Part shown: piece by piece, positions 8,176-16,838 of the stretch
How the letters are laid out: every line of letters starts with the position of its first letter
Numbering within the stretch: the stretch's first letter is position 1
Assembly (NCBI RefSeq): GCF_017254845.1
Contig: NZ_JAFKCU010000005.1
Coordinates: forward strand, 124,001 to 188,000
Direction: 5' to 3'
Length of the DNA stretch: 64,000 nt
From: Algoriphagus pacificus
GTDB lineage: Bacteria; Bacteroidota; Bacteroidia; Cytophagales; Cyclobacteriaceae
Position numbers and translations under genes: made by a program
Notes under the pieces: generated by a model
What the model saw: the letters and a program-made list of their open reading frames with translations, nothing else
Told to the model about the DNA's origin: nothing
The model's database searches: none

Positions 8176-10536
8176 TTATTCGCTTCTCAAGGAATTAACC
8201 GGATTGGCTGAGGCTGCTTTGAAAGCCTGATAGCCTACCGTAATCAATGAAATCACAATCAAGAGCACACCAGAACCTGCAAAGATCCACCAACTCAAAT
8301 CTGTCTGATAAGCATAAGTTTGCAGCCAGTTATTTGCGAAATACCAAGCAATCGGAACCGCGATGATGATTGACACTAAAATCAAAGCGATAAAGTCTTT
8401 GGATACCAAGGTCAGCACACTCATCAAGGAAGCTCCCATGACTTTGCGAACTCCGATTTCTTTTTTGCGCTTTTCGGCAGTAAATGCAGCCAATCCAAAC
8501 AGTCCCAAGCAGGAAAGGAAAATGGCAGTGGTGCCAAAATATTTAGCCAGTTTAGAAGCTCTTTGCTCGGAGGCATAGAGCGACTGATAATCCTCATCCA
8601 TAAAAGAATAATTCAAGGGTTGACCCGTGAATTTCTCATAGACTTCTGAAATACCTGCGATACTTGCCTGCTGATCGTTGGATTCAATTCTAACCATAAC
8701 TTTCTGAGCGAAAGCTGGATCGTATTTCAGGAACGCTGGCTTAACAGTTTCTTTTAATGACTCAAAATGAAAGTCTTTCACAACTCCAATCACCTCTTTG
8801 TCATCGCCCCATAAGTTGACGATTTGACCAACAGGATCCTGAAAACCAATGGTTCTCACTGCTGCTTCATTTAAAATGATCTTATTTTGTTCTTCCCCAT
8901 ATTCTGGCGAAAAAGCACGACCTGCCGCCATTTCAAAACCCATGGTTTCGATCAATCCCATGTTGACAGTGATGTTTTCAAACTTCACCTGCTCCTCTTC
9001 ATTCTTTCCTTCCCAAGTCAATCCAATAGTCGAACTTGCCAATCCAACCAAGGGATGGGATAAGCTGGATGCATTACTTACACCGGGTACTTTTTTGGTT
9101 TCTTCGAGGTAAGTTGCAAGTTGATTTGGAGCGATTCCTGAGGCGTTCAGCTCTATCAGGTGCGCTTGGTTATATCCCAAGTTTTGATTTTGGATATAAT
9201 TCATCTGCTTGCTCAAAACCGAGATGCCAATGATCAATAAAAGTGAGATTGAAAACTGAAATACAACCAGTCCTTTTCTCGCTAAAAGCTCTCCAAAACT
9301 TCCTTTCAGATTTGATTTCATTACCTCCACTGGCTTGAATTTGGAAAGGTAAATGGCTGGATAAATTCCTGCCAATAAACCTGTAAGCAACCAAACTCCT
9401 AGCAAGATGAGAATGACATCTGGCTGGAATGAGAGTGTTAGCGTTTTGGAAGTGACTTGATTGAAAAATGGCTGCAATGCATAGGATACCAAAACAGCAA
9501 GCACAACAGCAAAGAAAGTCAGTACCAAAGACTCGGTAATAAACTGGGTAAACAATCCTCCACGGCTAGCACCCATCGATTTTTTCACACCGATTTCCTT
9601 TAACCTGCTCATGGATCTGGCAGTGGTTAAATTCATGAAATTGATGCATGCAATGATCAGGATGAAAATTGCGATGACAGAGAAGATTTTCACATAGCTA
9701 ATCCTTCCGCCTGCTACTTTCCCGTCTTCATAAGTTCCGTATAAGTAAGTGTCTCCAAATGGCTGTACAAAAACCGACACGTTAGATTCCGCTTCCTTAT
9801 TTTTTATAAAATCTGAAATCTGCTCATTGAAAGAAGCTACATCTGTTCCTTCTTTTAATAAAACTGTTGCGGTGGCATTGAAATTATCCCAGTGAGCTCC
9901 TTCACCAAGCATTTGTTTGAAAAATGGAAAAGCCATTAAATATTCAGGCTTGACAAGATCAAGTTTCCCAAAGTCCTTATAAACCCCGGTCACCTCCACA
10001 TCATTTTTGAAATCAAAAACCTGCCATTTCAAAGACTTCCCTAAAGCCAATTGAGGGCTTCCAAAAAGTTTATTTGCCAAGGTTTCTGAAATCACCACTG
10101 AGTTAATATCTGTCAGGGCTTTTTCAGGGTTCCCAGCCAAAAAATCAACATCAAAAATCTGGAAATATTCCTGGTCCACGAAATATCCATCCCCTTCCAT
10201 TTTTGTATTTCCCTGCTCAAAAGTCACTCCCTCGATAAATGGAGAAAAAGCAGTTGCCTTATCCACTTGGGACAGTTCAGCTTGCATCGCCTCCGCCATT
10301 TCAGCTGGAGTGTAAGGAATCGTAACAATTCCGGTAGAATTATCATGATTCGTCATCACTGTGTAAATCTGATCTATCTGTGCATGATAGCGATTGACAC
10401 TCAATTCATCTTTTACCCAAAGCAAAATGAGAATGACCGTGGTGAGACCAATAGTCAACCCAAAAAGATTGATGGCAAAAATATGCTTGGACTTCATAAA
10501 ACTTCGGAAGGCCAATAGAATTTGATGACGTAGCAT
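8176..10536 (-). CDS. ABC transporter permease, MacB/FtsX type (first of two)
   Basis: 786 residues with the same architecture as its downstream paralogue: MLRHQILLAFRSFMKSKHIFAINLFGL start with a first helix at about residues 20-42. A MacB periplasmic core, FtsX helices around 280-430, a second periplasmic domain, and C-terminal helices near 675-780 follow. Coupling-loop motifs ARSMSRLKEIGVKKSMGAS and TAEKRKKEIGVRKVMGAS are present in both halves. Both permeases end in the same ANPVNSLRSE / ANPVNSLKSE tail, showing duplication from a common ancestor. Two non-identical permeases served by one ATPase could form a heteromeric or alternative transporter; that is inference. Confidence 0.88.
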   Translation of the reverse strand: MLRHQILLAFRSFMKSKHIFAINLFGLTIGLTTVILILLWVKDELSVNRYHAQIDQIYTVMTNHDNSTGIVTIPYTPAEMAEAMQAELSQVDKATAFSPFIEGVTFEQGNTKMEGDGYFVDQEYFQIFDVDFLAGNPEKALTDINSVVISETLANKLFGSPQLALGKSLKWQVFDFKNDVEVTGVYKDFGKLDLVKPEYLMAFPFFKQMLGEGAHWDNFNATATVLLKEGTDVASFNEQISDFIKNKEAESNVSVFVQPFGDTYLYGTYEDGKVAGGRISYVKIFSVIAIFILIIACINFMNLTTARSMSRLKEIGVKKSMGASRGGLFTQFITESLVLTFFAVVLAVLVSYALQPFFNQVTSKTLTLSFQPDVILILLGVWLLTGLLAGIYPAIYLSKFKPVEVMKSNLKGSFGELLARKGLVVFQFSISLLLIIGISVLSKQMNYIQNQNLGYNQAHLIELNASGIAPNQLATYLEETKKVPGVSNASSLSHPLVGLASSTIGLTWEGKNEEEQVKFENITVNMGLIETMGFEMAAGRAFSPEYGEEQNKIILNEAAVRTIGFQDPVGQIVNLWGDDKEVIGVVKDFHFESLKETVKPAFLKYDPAFAQKVMVRIESNDQQASIAGISEVYEKFTGQPLNYSFMDEDYQSLYASEQRASKLAKYFGTTAIFLSCLGLFGLAAFTAEKRKKEIGVRKVMGASLMSVLTLVSKDFIALILVSIIIAVPIAWYFANNWLQTYAYQTDLSWWIFAGSGVLLIVISLITVGYQAFKAASANPVNSLRSE

Positions 10537-10566
10537 GAGGAATTGGTTTAGTGGTGGGACTTAAAT

Positions 10567-10684
10567 GTCATTGCGAACACGAGAGTCGGGAGAAGCAATC
10601 TCGTCTTCAGATATCTTTCTTGTTTTTAGATTCAATACCTTCTATTTCACGAGACTGCTTCGTCGTTCCTCCTCGCAGTGACGT
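10567..10684. repeat. Long inverted repeat of the TCATTGCGAG...GAAGCAATCTC type
   Basis: The left arm (10567-10604, gtcattgcgaac...gaagcaatctcgt) is matched imperfectly by the reverse complement of the right arm (10648-10684, cacgagactgcttcg...cgcagtgacgt), with about 43 bp between them. From memory, this kind of palindrome recurs in Bacteroidetes intergenic regions. No transposase is present, so it is a non-autonomous repeat. Confidence 0.7.
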
Positions 10685-10718
10685 CGTTTTCCGAGGTTTG
10701 TGTTGGAGCTATTTGCCT

Positions 10719-10767
10719 TGGCTCGTGTCTTCACGGGCCATTTGATAAACAGTCCGTAAAGACACGA
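10719..10767. repeat. Intergenic palindromic repeat, copy D
   Basis: Hairpin GGCTCGTG-TCTT-CACGGGCC (10720-10739). An outer arm TCGTGTCTTCACGG (10722-10735) pairs at 13 of 14 positions with CCGTAAAGACACGA (10754-10767). Same family as copies A-C. Confidence 0.65.
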
Positions 10768-10790
10768 CCTGTGGCGAAGGTATTCCAGTT

Positions 10791-10819
10791 ACCTCGGTCT
10801 GTGTCTCACAGACCGAGGT
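10791..10819. repeat. Perfect 13-bp stem hairpin, related to the repeat family
   Basis: ACCTCGGTCTGTG (10791-10803), loop TCT, CACAGACCGAGGT (10807-10819). The GTGTCT-CAC core matches the hairpins of copies A-D while the rest of the stem differs with pairing kept. On the plus strand it is followed by gattttt, but no plus-strand gene precedes it. On the minus strand it lies inside the operon, where it may affect transcript stability. Confidence 0.65.
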
Positions 10820-10899
10820 GGAGATTTTTCTTAAGAGACTAATTTTTCAATCCACCACGGCGGACAAGTATTTAGAATCTTCAAATCTTTCAATTCAAA

Positions 10900-11598
10900 C
10901 TACACGTGAAACTGCTCCCTGATATTCTCGGTCACAACTTTACCGTCAAACAAGTTGATGATTCTGTGTGCGTAGTTGGCATCATGGGGAGAGTGAGTTA
11001 CCATGACGATAGTAGTTCCCTCGTTATTCAATTCTTCCAAAAGTCTCATTACTTCTTCACCGTTTGTAGAATCCAAGTTACCTGTAGGTTCATCGGCAAG
11101 GATCACTGAAGGCTTTGCTACAATTGCTCTGGCAATAGCCACACGCTGCTGCTGACCACCTGAAAGTTGCTGAGGGAAGTGATTTCTTCTGTGCATGATA
11201 TTCATGCGAGTCAAAACTTCTTCAACTCTGGTTTTTCTTTCGTCAGAAGGGATTTTCAGATAAAGCAAAGGAAGCTCAACGTTTTCGAATACTGTCAATT
11301 CATCGATCAGGTTAAAGCTCTGGAATACGAAACCGATGTTTCCTTTTCTCAAAGAAGATCTTTGTCTCTCGGAGAATTTACCAACCTCTTTGTCCAAGAA
11401 ATGGTATTCTCCATCATCTGGGTTGTCCAATAAACCTAGGATATTCAACAAAGTGGACTTACCACATCCGGATGGCCCCATGATAGCTACAAATTCTCCT
11501 TTTTTGATTTCAATTTGGATACTATCCAATGCAGTTGTTTCTACCTCTTCAGTAGCATACATTTTCCTTAGATTGACGGTTTTGATGACGTTTTGCAT
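10900..11598 (-). CDS. ABC transporter ATP-binding protein (LolD/MacB type)
   Basis: 232 residues, typical length for the family. Walker A GPSGCGKST (residues 41-49), Q-loop VFQSFN (near 91-96), signature LSGGQ (145-149), Walker B VILADE (165-170), and the switch His in VTHSPHDA. It powers the two MacB-type permeases encoded downstream, with the membrane-fusion protein encoded 202 bp upstream. The set resembles tripartite efflux or lipoprotein-release systems of Bacteroidetes, though no outer-membrane TolC gene is present here. Confidence 0.93.
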   Translation of the reverse strand: MQNVIKTVNLRKMYATEEVETTALDSIQIEIKKGEFVAIMGPSGCGKSTLLNILGLLDNPDDGEYHFLDKEVGKFSERQRSSLRKGNIGFVFQSFNLIDELTVFENVELPLLYLKIPSDERKTRVEEVLTRMNIMHRRNHFPQQLSGGQQQRVAIARAIVAKPSVILADEPTGNLDSTNGEEVMRLLEELNNEGTTIVMVTHSPHDANYAHRIINLFDGKVVTENIREQFHV

Positions 11599-11751
11599 AT
11601 GCGTTTTTTATTTTCCGATGTCCGGTGTCGGAGGCCCGATGCGGCACAATCAGTGGTTTTAGTATTTATTTTATTTTAGACTTAAATGATTGCATCATAT
11701 TCATTAGATGAAAAGAGTCGCGATATAGTTGCATGGATTTACATTTTATCC

Positions 11752-11768
11752 ACGAAATCTTATTTCGT
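11752..11768. promoter_or_regulatory. Small inverted repeat between fusion-protein and ATPase genes
   Basis: ACGAAAT-CTT-ATTTCGT, perfect 7-bp arms. It lies just beyond the fusion-protein stop, in the 202-bp gap before the ATPase gene. It has no clear T-run, so processing hairpin or operator cannot be separated. Confidence 0.3.
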
Positions 11769-11800
11769 AGTTCTCATTACATATTTCATACTTCGCAGCA

Positions 11801-13048
11801 TTATTTCAAATCCAGCACCTCATTGGTACCGAAATTTTCATAGCCAGAGACGATGACTTTTTCACCTTCTACAAGTCCTTCCAGCACTTCGTAGTATTCA
11901 GGATTCTTTCTTCCCAATCTGATATTTCTCTTCTCTGCATTTCCTTCAGAATTGATCACAAATACCCAGTTTCCTCCGGTATCTTTAAAGAATCCACCTG
12001 TTGGCAAAAGCAAGCTCTGCTCACTATCTCCCAACTCCAATCTGATTCTTACACTTTGACCTCTTCTGATTCCTTGAGGACTTTCGCCGGTGAATTTCAT
12101 ATCCACTTCAAAGCGACCATTGGTGATCGTTGGATAGATTTTCATGATTTCCAGCTCATGGTCCACTCCACTAAGAGTGAACTTTCCTCTCAATCCCTGA
12201 CCGATTCTTGGCAGGTATAATTCGTCAATCGGAACTCTCACTTTGAATTCATCCAAGACGTCTATTTGTCCGTATCGCTCACCGGAATTGATGGCCTGAC
12301 CAATTTCTATCTGTTCCATCGCCAATTGTCCAGCAATAGGAGCTTTGATCACCAGGTTATTCAGGATCTGACCAACTCCATTCAAAGAAGCATTCATTCT
12401 ATTTTCTGACTGACGCAATTGCTGCAACTGATAAGCTCTAGCGATAGAGTCACTTCTATAAGAAGCATAGGTCAATTCCTTTCGCTTCAAATTGTATTCG
12501 TATTGTTCCGCCACTTCCTCAAACTCTCGGTCAGAAACCAGTTTTTTATCATGTAGCTCTTTGAATCTTTTGTATTGCGGCTCAAGTAAGCTGATCTGAT
12601 AATCGATTTCAGCCAATTGGCCTTGTTGACTTAAGTCGTTTTGATCCAAGAAAAGACGTGTCTGACGCAGGTTATTGATTTGCTCATAAAGCATGGTTTC
12701 CCGCTGCATTACATCAAGCTGCAAATTGGAGTTGGCCATAATCAAAATCGTATCGCCAACATCTACCAAAGCTCCAGACTCCCGAACGATTTCAGCAACC
12801 ATCCCTCCTTCTACTGCATCGAGGAAAAAGGTTTGGGCAGGTTCAATCTGTCCTGATACGAGAATGTAGTCAGTAAATTCACCGGTAGAAACCGTTGCGA
12901 TACTGAGGCGATCCTTTTCCACATTCATAGTAGATCGATGATCCGCAAATCCGATTTGATAAACAATCCCGAAGAGCAATGCAGCTCCTCCGGCAATCCA
13001 TGCAATCTTCCTGGGCGTCCAGGTCTTCTTTTGTATTTTTCTATCCAT
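11801..13048 (-). CDS. HlyD/MacA-type membrane fusion protein of the ABC exporter
   Basis: 415 residues. One N-terminal membrane anchor (about residues 15-32: IAWIAGGAALLFGIVYQIG), then a biotinyl-lipoyl-like half (VDVGDTILIMANSNLQ). A long coiled-coil hairpin follows (about 115-220, rich in Leu/Gln/Glu), then the returning lipoyl half (LVIKAPIAGQLAMEQIEIGQAI), beta-barrel and membrane-proximal domains. The C-terminal end VEGEKVIVSGYENF is typical of efflux adaptors. It is the first gene of the minus-strand exporter set and its promoter region is shared with the divergent NtrC-type regulator. Confidence 0.88.
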   Translation of the reverse strand: MDRKIQKKTWTPRKIAWIAGGAALLFGIVYQIGFADHRSTMNVEKDRLSIATVSTGEFTDYILVSGQIEPAQTFFLDAVEGGMVAEIVRESGALVDVGDTILIMANSNLQLDVMQRETMLYEQINNLRQTRLFLDQNDLSQQGQLAEIDYQISLLEPQYKRFKELHDKKLVSDREFEEVAEQYEYNLKRKELTYASYRSDSIARAYQLQQLRQSENRMNASLNGVGQILNNLVIKAPIAGQLAMEQIEIGQAINSGERYGQIDVLDEFKVRVPIDELYLPRIGQGLRGKFTLSGVDHELEIMKIYPTITNGRFEVDMKFTGESPQGIRRGQSVRIRLELGDSEQSLLLPTGGFFKDTGGNWVFVINSEGNAEKRNIRLGRKNPEYYEVLEGLVEGEKVIVSGYENFGTNEVLDLK

Positions 13049-13082
13049 TGTGTGTATCTGCCAATTGTGGCTGTCCCTATTA

Positions 13083-13099
13083 TGCCAAATGGTATGCCA
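13083..13099 (-). promoter_or_regulatory. Candidate sigma-54 promoter for the exporter operon
   Basis: Minus strand reads TGGCAT-ACCAT-TTGGCA, close to the TGGCAC-N5-TTGCA pattern (GG and the second G-pair 10 nt apart, with GG in place of GC at -12). It sits 35 bp before the fusion-protein start and about 100 bp from the palindrome at 13169-13190, the usual geometry for an NtrC-type activator. Match is imperfect. Confidence 0.35.
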
Positions 13100-13168
13100 C
13101 CAAAAAAACTGCCTTCTGAGGCTCTTATCGCAGGTTTATGAATTTGTGCCGGATTGGCTCCCGAACAT

Positions 13169-13190
13169 TTTTGTTCGCCAGCGAACAAAA
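13169..13190. promoter_or_regulatory. Perfect palindrome, probable binding site of the NtrC-type regulator
   Basis: TTTTGTTCGC-CA-GCGAACAAAA, perfect 10-bp arms. A third half-site CGAACA lies directly upstream (13162-13167). It stands between the divergent exporter operon and the regulator-kinase operon, about 105-145 bp from the candidate sigma-54 promoters on each side. This fits an upstream activating sequence bound by the regulator encoded at 13387; binding is inferred. Confidence 0.6.
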
Positions 13191-13298
13191 CCCGCTCAAT
13201 GCATGATTTTTTTTTGTACCTTTTATTGGAATAAGAAATAAGAAAAAATGGCTTTAAAATGATATAGGAGAGCTTTTGATTTGAATTTCTTCTAAAAA

Positions 13299-13314
13299 TG
13301 GAATTCGGTATGCT
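13299..13314 (+). promoter_or_regulatory. Weak candidate sigma-54 promoter for the regulator-kinase operon
   Basis: TGGAATTCGGTATGCT keeps the GG-N10-GC spacing but misses several other consensus bases. It lies about 73 bp before the response-regulator start. If real, it would let the regulator activate its own operon. Confidence 0.25.
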
Positions 13315-13386
13315 TTTGGAACAAAGGGAAGTAATTATTTAAAAAAGGCTGAAGCCCAAAAACTACTGTTTAAAACCTTTCAATAA

Positions 13387-14775
13387 ATGAGTGAGCAAAA
13401 AATCGGTAAAATCCTGATCATTGATGATAATGAGGACTTACTAAAAGCGGCAAAGATTTTTCTTAAAAGACACTTTGCGCAAGTAGATACCGAAACAAAT
13501 CCTGACCTACTTCCAATCTTGACTCATAATGAACAGTATGATGTGATCATGCTGGACATGAATTTCACGAAAGATGTGAGTTCGGGACAAGAGGGTTTTT
13601 ATTGGCTTGACAGAATCTTGGAACTTGACCCATCCGCTGTTGTCGTATTGATTACAGCTTATGGTGATGTGAACTTGGCCGTGCGAGCTATCAAAGAAGG
13701 GGCAACAGACTTTGTTTTGAAGCCTTGGGAAAACGAACGACTTCTCGCCACATTGAATTCTGCATTGCAGTTGCGACAGAAGAAATTGGAAGTGGACCTT
13801 TTGAAAGACCAGAAGCAAACTTTGCAACAGGATATTGATCGGAAGTTTACCGAGATTATTGGGCAGAGTCCAGCTATGCAAAAGGTGTTTGAAACCATCG
13901 AGCGAGTAGCTGCTACTGATGCCAACGTGTTGATACTAGGTGAAAACGGAACAGGAAAGGAACTGATCGCTCGAGCGATTCACAGACATTCCAGAAGAAA
14001 TAAAGAAGCATTTGTTGGAGTGGATTTGGGATCAATTACCCAGACATTGTTTGAATCAGAATTATTTGGACATAAAAAAGGATCCTTTACAGATGCTAAA
14101 GAAGATCGTGCCGGAAGGTTTGAGCAAGCCCATAAAGGAACTTTGTTTTTGGATGAAATAGGTAATTTACCTTTACCGCTTCAGGCCAAGCTTTTGGCAG
14201 TTTTGCAAAATAGACAAGTGACTCGCGTAGGTGCCAATCGGGCCGTGGATGTGAACATCCGTTTGATTTCCGCCACCAATATGCCGATTCACAACATGGT
14301 TTATGAAAATGGATTCAGACAGGATTTGCTCTACCGAATCAACACCATAGAGATTCAGCTTCCTCCACTTAGAGAAAGAGCGGATGATGTGATGCTTTTG
14401 GCAAATCATTTTATTCAATTTTATTCCAAGAAGTACAATAAAGATGTCAGAAAGGCTTCTGAGCCACTTATTAAGCGAATGATGAAATATCATTGGCCTG
14501 GAAATATCCGTGAATTGCAGCATAGTATCGAGCGGGCAGTCATCATGAGTAATCACAATGTTTTGCAGCCAGAAGATCTGTTTTTACAGAAAATGCAGCA
14601 GCCTGAGCAAAAGGATGAATCAGTAAGCTTGGAGCATCTGAACATTGAAGATGTGGAGAGAATCCTGATCAGAAAAGCCTTACAAAAACACAACGGACAT
14701 ATCACTAGAGCAGCCGAGGAGTTAGGACTGACACGTTCGTCTCTTTATCGCAGATTGGAAAAATATGGTTTATAA
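13387..14775 (+). CDS. NtrC-family sigma-54-dependent response regulator
   Basis: 462 residues: receiver domain (1-125, phospho-acceptor Asp57 in VIMLDMNF, acidic pair in IIDDNED), a linker helix, AAA+ domain (about 155-385) and a Fis-type HTH (about 430-460, GHITRAAEELGLTRSSLYRRL). The Walker A is GENGTGKE (about 185-192), Walker B GTLFLDEIGN. The sigma-54 contact loop reads GSFTDA (232-237) rather than the canonical GAFTGA. It overlaps the kinase gene by 11 bp and is divergent from the ABC exporter operon, which it most likely controls. Confidence 0.93.
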   Translation: MSEQKIGKILIIDDNEDLLKAAKIFLKRHFAQVDTETNPDLLPILTHNEQYDVIMLDMNFTKDVSSGQEGFYWLDRILELDPSAVVVLITAYGDVNLAVRAIKEGATDFVLKPWENERLLATLNSALQLRQKKLEVDLLKDQKQTLQQDIDRKFTEIIGQSPAMQKVFETIERVAATDANVLILGENGTGKELIARAIHRHSRRNKEAFVGVDLGSITQTLFESELFGHKKGSFTDAKEDRAGRFEQAHKGTLFLDEIGNLPLPLQAKLLAVLQNRQVTRVGANRAVDVNIRLISATNMPIHNMVYENGFRQDLLYRINTIEIQLPPLRERADDVMLLANHFIQFYSKKYNKDVRKASEPLIKRMMKYHWPGNIRELQHSIERAVIMSNHNVLQPEDLFLQKMQQPEQKDESVSLEHLNIEDVERILIRKALQKHNGHITRAAEELGLTRSSLYRRLEKYGL

Positions 14776-16117
14776 GCGGTTTTCAATCGGCGTAGCCCTA
14801 CGGATCGTACTCATCATCTTTTGCCTCTACTTAGGTCTTTGGCTGTTTTACAGTCAGGATTTATGGTTGGCACCGGGTATTTTGGGTTTTATCGCTTTGA
14901 TCCAAATCGGCGAATTGATCTATTATGTCAACTCCGTCAACCATAAACTTGCCCGATTTCTAGACTCTATTCGCTATACGGATTTTTCGAGTTCATTCAC
15001 TTCAGATAGCCAAATGGGAGGCTCTTTCAGGGAAGTCAATGTGGCTTTTAACGAGGTGATGAATGTATTCAAGCAAACGCGAGCTGAGAAAGAGGAGCAA
15101 ATGCTCTTCCTTCAGGTCATCATTCAGCACATAAATTCTGGTATTATTTCTTTCAATGCGGAAGGAAAAATCGGAGTGATCAATAATGCGGCAAAGCATT
15201 TATTACAAATTCCTCAGTTTCGAGATATTTCGGATTTGGGAAAGTTGAGCCCGGCACTTTTGGAGCAAGTGATGGAAATGAAACCGGGGCAGCGGATTTC
15301 TTACCGGGTCAATCCTAACCTTCATTTGATCATTCAATCCACTTCTCTGAAAATGGGAGGTTTAAGCTGGACACTTCTATCCTTACAAAACATCAATGCA
15401 GAACTCCAATCCAATGAATTGGAAGCTTGGCAAAACCTGACTAAGGTCTTGAGACATGAAATCATGAACTCCATCACTCCTATTTCCAGTCTGGTGGATT
15501 CGCTGAGTACGATTTTGGAAGAGGACTCTTATGTACAAAAAGAGGGTTTTTTAATCAAAAGAGATGGCTATCAGGATATTCAAGAAGGTTTGGAAACAAT
15601 CGCCAATCGAAGCAAAGGTCTGGTCAATTTCGTAAATGCCTACAGGGATTATACCAACATCCCAATGCCTAAGAAAGAGATGACCAAAGTCAAAGCACTT
15701 TTTGAAAATGTATTGATTTTGATGAAGGAAGATCTGAAAGTTTCTGAGGTGAAAATCCAGACGGACATTTTACCTGAGGACTTGGAGATTCTTTGTGATC
15801 CGGATCAGATCACTATGATTTTGATCAATTTGGTTAAAAACGCAAGTGAATCTTTAATGCACCAGGTAGACCGTACAATCTGGCTATCGGCTGTAAGCCA
15901 AGGTGATGCAGGTACAGTGATCCGCGTAGAGGATCATGGACCTGGAATCATACCAGAAGCTTTGGAGAGAATCTTTGTGCCTTTCTATACAACCAAGAAA
16001 ACCGGTTCGGGTATTGGATTAGCTATTTCCAGACAGATCATGAATCTTCACAGAGGAAGCCTTCAAGTGAATTCAATTCCCAACGAAAAAACAGTATTTA
16101 CGCTGTCTTTTCGATAA
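14765..16117 (+). CDS. Sensor histidine kinase partner of the NtrC-type regulator
   Basis: 450 residues. Two N-terminal membrane helices (about 9-28 and 34-55) with almost no periplasmic loop, so the signal is probably sensed in or at the membrane. A PAS-like region follows (about 115-215). The H-box is KVLRHEIMNSITPI (His231), a variant typical of NtrB-like Bacteroidetes kinases. The ATPase domain has N-box NLVKNASESL, G1 DHGPGI and G2 GSGIGLAIS. It overlaps the regulator gene by 11 bp (translational coupling). The stop codon abuts the convergent gene with no intergenic base. Confidence 0.92.
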   Translation: MVYKRFSIGVALRIVLIIFCLYLGLWLFYSQDLWLAPGILGFIALIQIGELIYYVNSVNHKLARFLDSIRYTDFSSSFTSDSQMGGSFREVNVAFNEVMNVFKQTRAEKEEQMLFLQVIIQHINSGIISFNAEGKIGVINNAAKHLLQIPQFRDISDLGKLSPALLEQVMEMKPGQRISYRVNPNLHLIIQSTSLKMGGLSWTLLSLQNINAELQSNELEAWQNLTKVLRHEIMNSITPISSLVDSLSTILEEDSYVQKEGFLIKRDGYQDIQEGLETIANRSKGLVNFVNAYRDYTNIPMPKKEMTKVKALFENVLILMKEDLKVSEVKIQTDILPEDLEILCDPDQITMILINLVKNASESLMHQVDRTIWLSAVSQGDAGTVIRVEDHGPGIIPEALERIFVPFYTTKKTGSGIGLAISRQIMNLHRGSLQVNSIPNEKTVFTLSFR

Positions 16118-16660
16118 TTATTTGTTGTACAGAGAGGTATAATAGTCGGTATAAAAATTATATACGTCAGGAGTTTCGCGGTAAAGATCTTTGATTCTTT
16201 TGAATACGAAAATGGACTGGGCAATCAGTTCTTTTTCATTTTTCACCTCGACAGGAGCTAAACCTCTGTTCTCTACATTAAATAAGAGCCCGCTAGGTCC
16301 GATGATTTCGTATCCTTCTTTTTTCTTCTTCTTTTCAAAAATGAATTCGTCTCCATCAGTAAAAATAAGATTTCCTGATTGGAAACTATTGAGGCTTTTT
16401 CCTTCTGCATAGACTTGGTCTGAACCCAACTCTATGATCTTACATTTCTTTTCGCTTTTGTTAAGCAAAATTCTGTATGATTTTGATCCCAAATGCAGAT
16501 CTGCAAATTCCAGACTTTTCTCAATTTCAAGATTTGCTTTGGCCTCCCCTTCTGAAACTAGTGGTACCTCGATGGTAGGAATTTGCCAAGTGGAAGTTTG
16601 GGCTTGCCCAACTCCTACCATTAATAATATTCCCGAAATTAATAGCGTGATCTTTTTCAT
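16118..16660 (-). CDS. Secreted protein of unknown function
   Basis: 180 residues with a signal peptide (MKKITLLISGILLMVGVGQAQ, cleavage near residue 21). The mature part is charged, with a run of five lysines near residue 111 and predicted mixed alpha/beta content; no motif is recognised. It is convergent with the histidine kinase, with zero bases between the two stop codons, and is not obviously linked to its neighbours. Confidence 0.6.
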   Translation of the reverse strand: MKKITLLISGILLMVGVGQAQTSTWQIPTIEVPLVSEGEAKANLEIEKSLEFADLHLGSKSYRILLNKSEKKCKIIELGSDQVYAEGKSLNSFQSGNLIFTDGDEFIFEKKKKKEGYEIIGPSGLLFNVENRGLAPVEVKNEKELIAQSIFVFKRIKDLYRETPDVYNFYTDYYTSLYNK

Positions 16661-16838
16661 AAAGTAGGAGTTTAGGATGTATACAAGACTTCTACGGGCA
16701 AAACATTCGATAGTTTGATTCTCCTTTTATTATAATTCCAAAAATCCAATCTATCTTTTTTTAATCCAATCAAAGAATACTTCACTGGGGATGTTTCATT
16801 GTAAATCAAGACTTTGTATCTTAAATAAAAAAGAGGAT

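Larger units (their letters stand above)
10537..10899. other. 363-bp gap in the ABC operon filled with palindromes
   Basis: No gene. The gap between the first permease and the ATPase gene carries three palindromic elements in a row: 10567-10684, 10719-10767 and 10791-10819 (listed separately). None has a T-run on the minus strand, so they look like stable transcript hairpins or repeat insertions rather than terminators of the operon. Confidence 0.6.

Noticed and set aside
13049-13386. A small gene in the divergent exporter/regulator gap
   Set aside because: Short frames there overlap the palindrome and the candidate sigma-54 promoters and have no ribosome-binding context.
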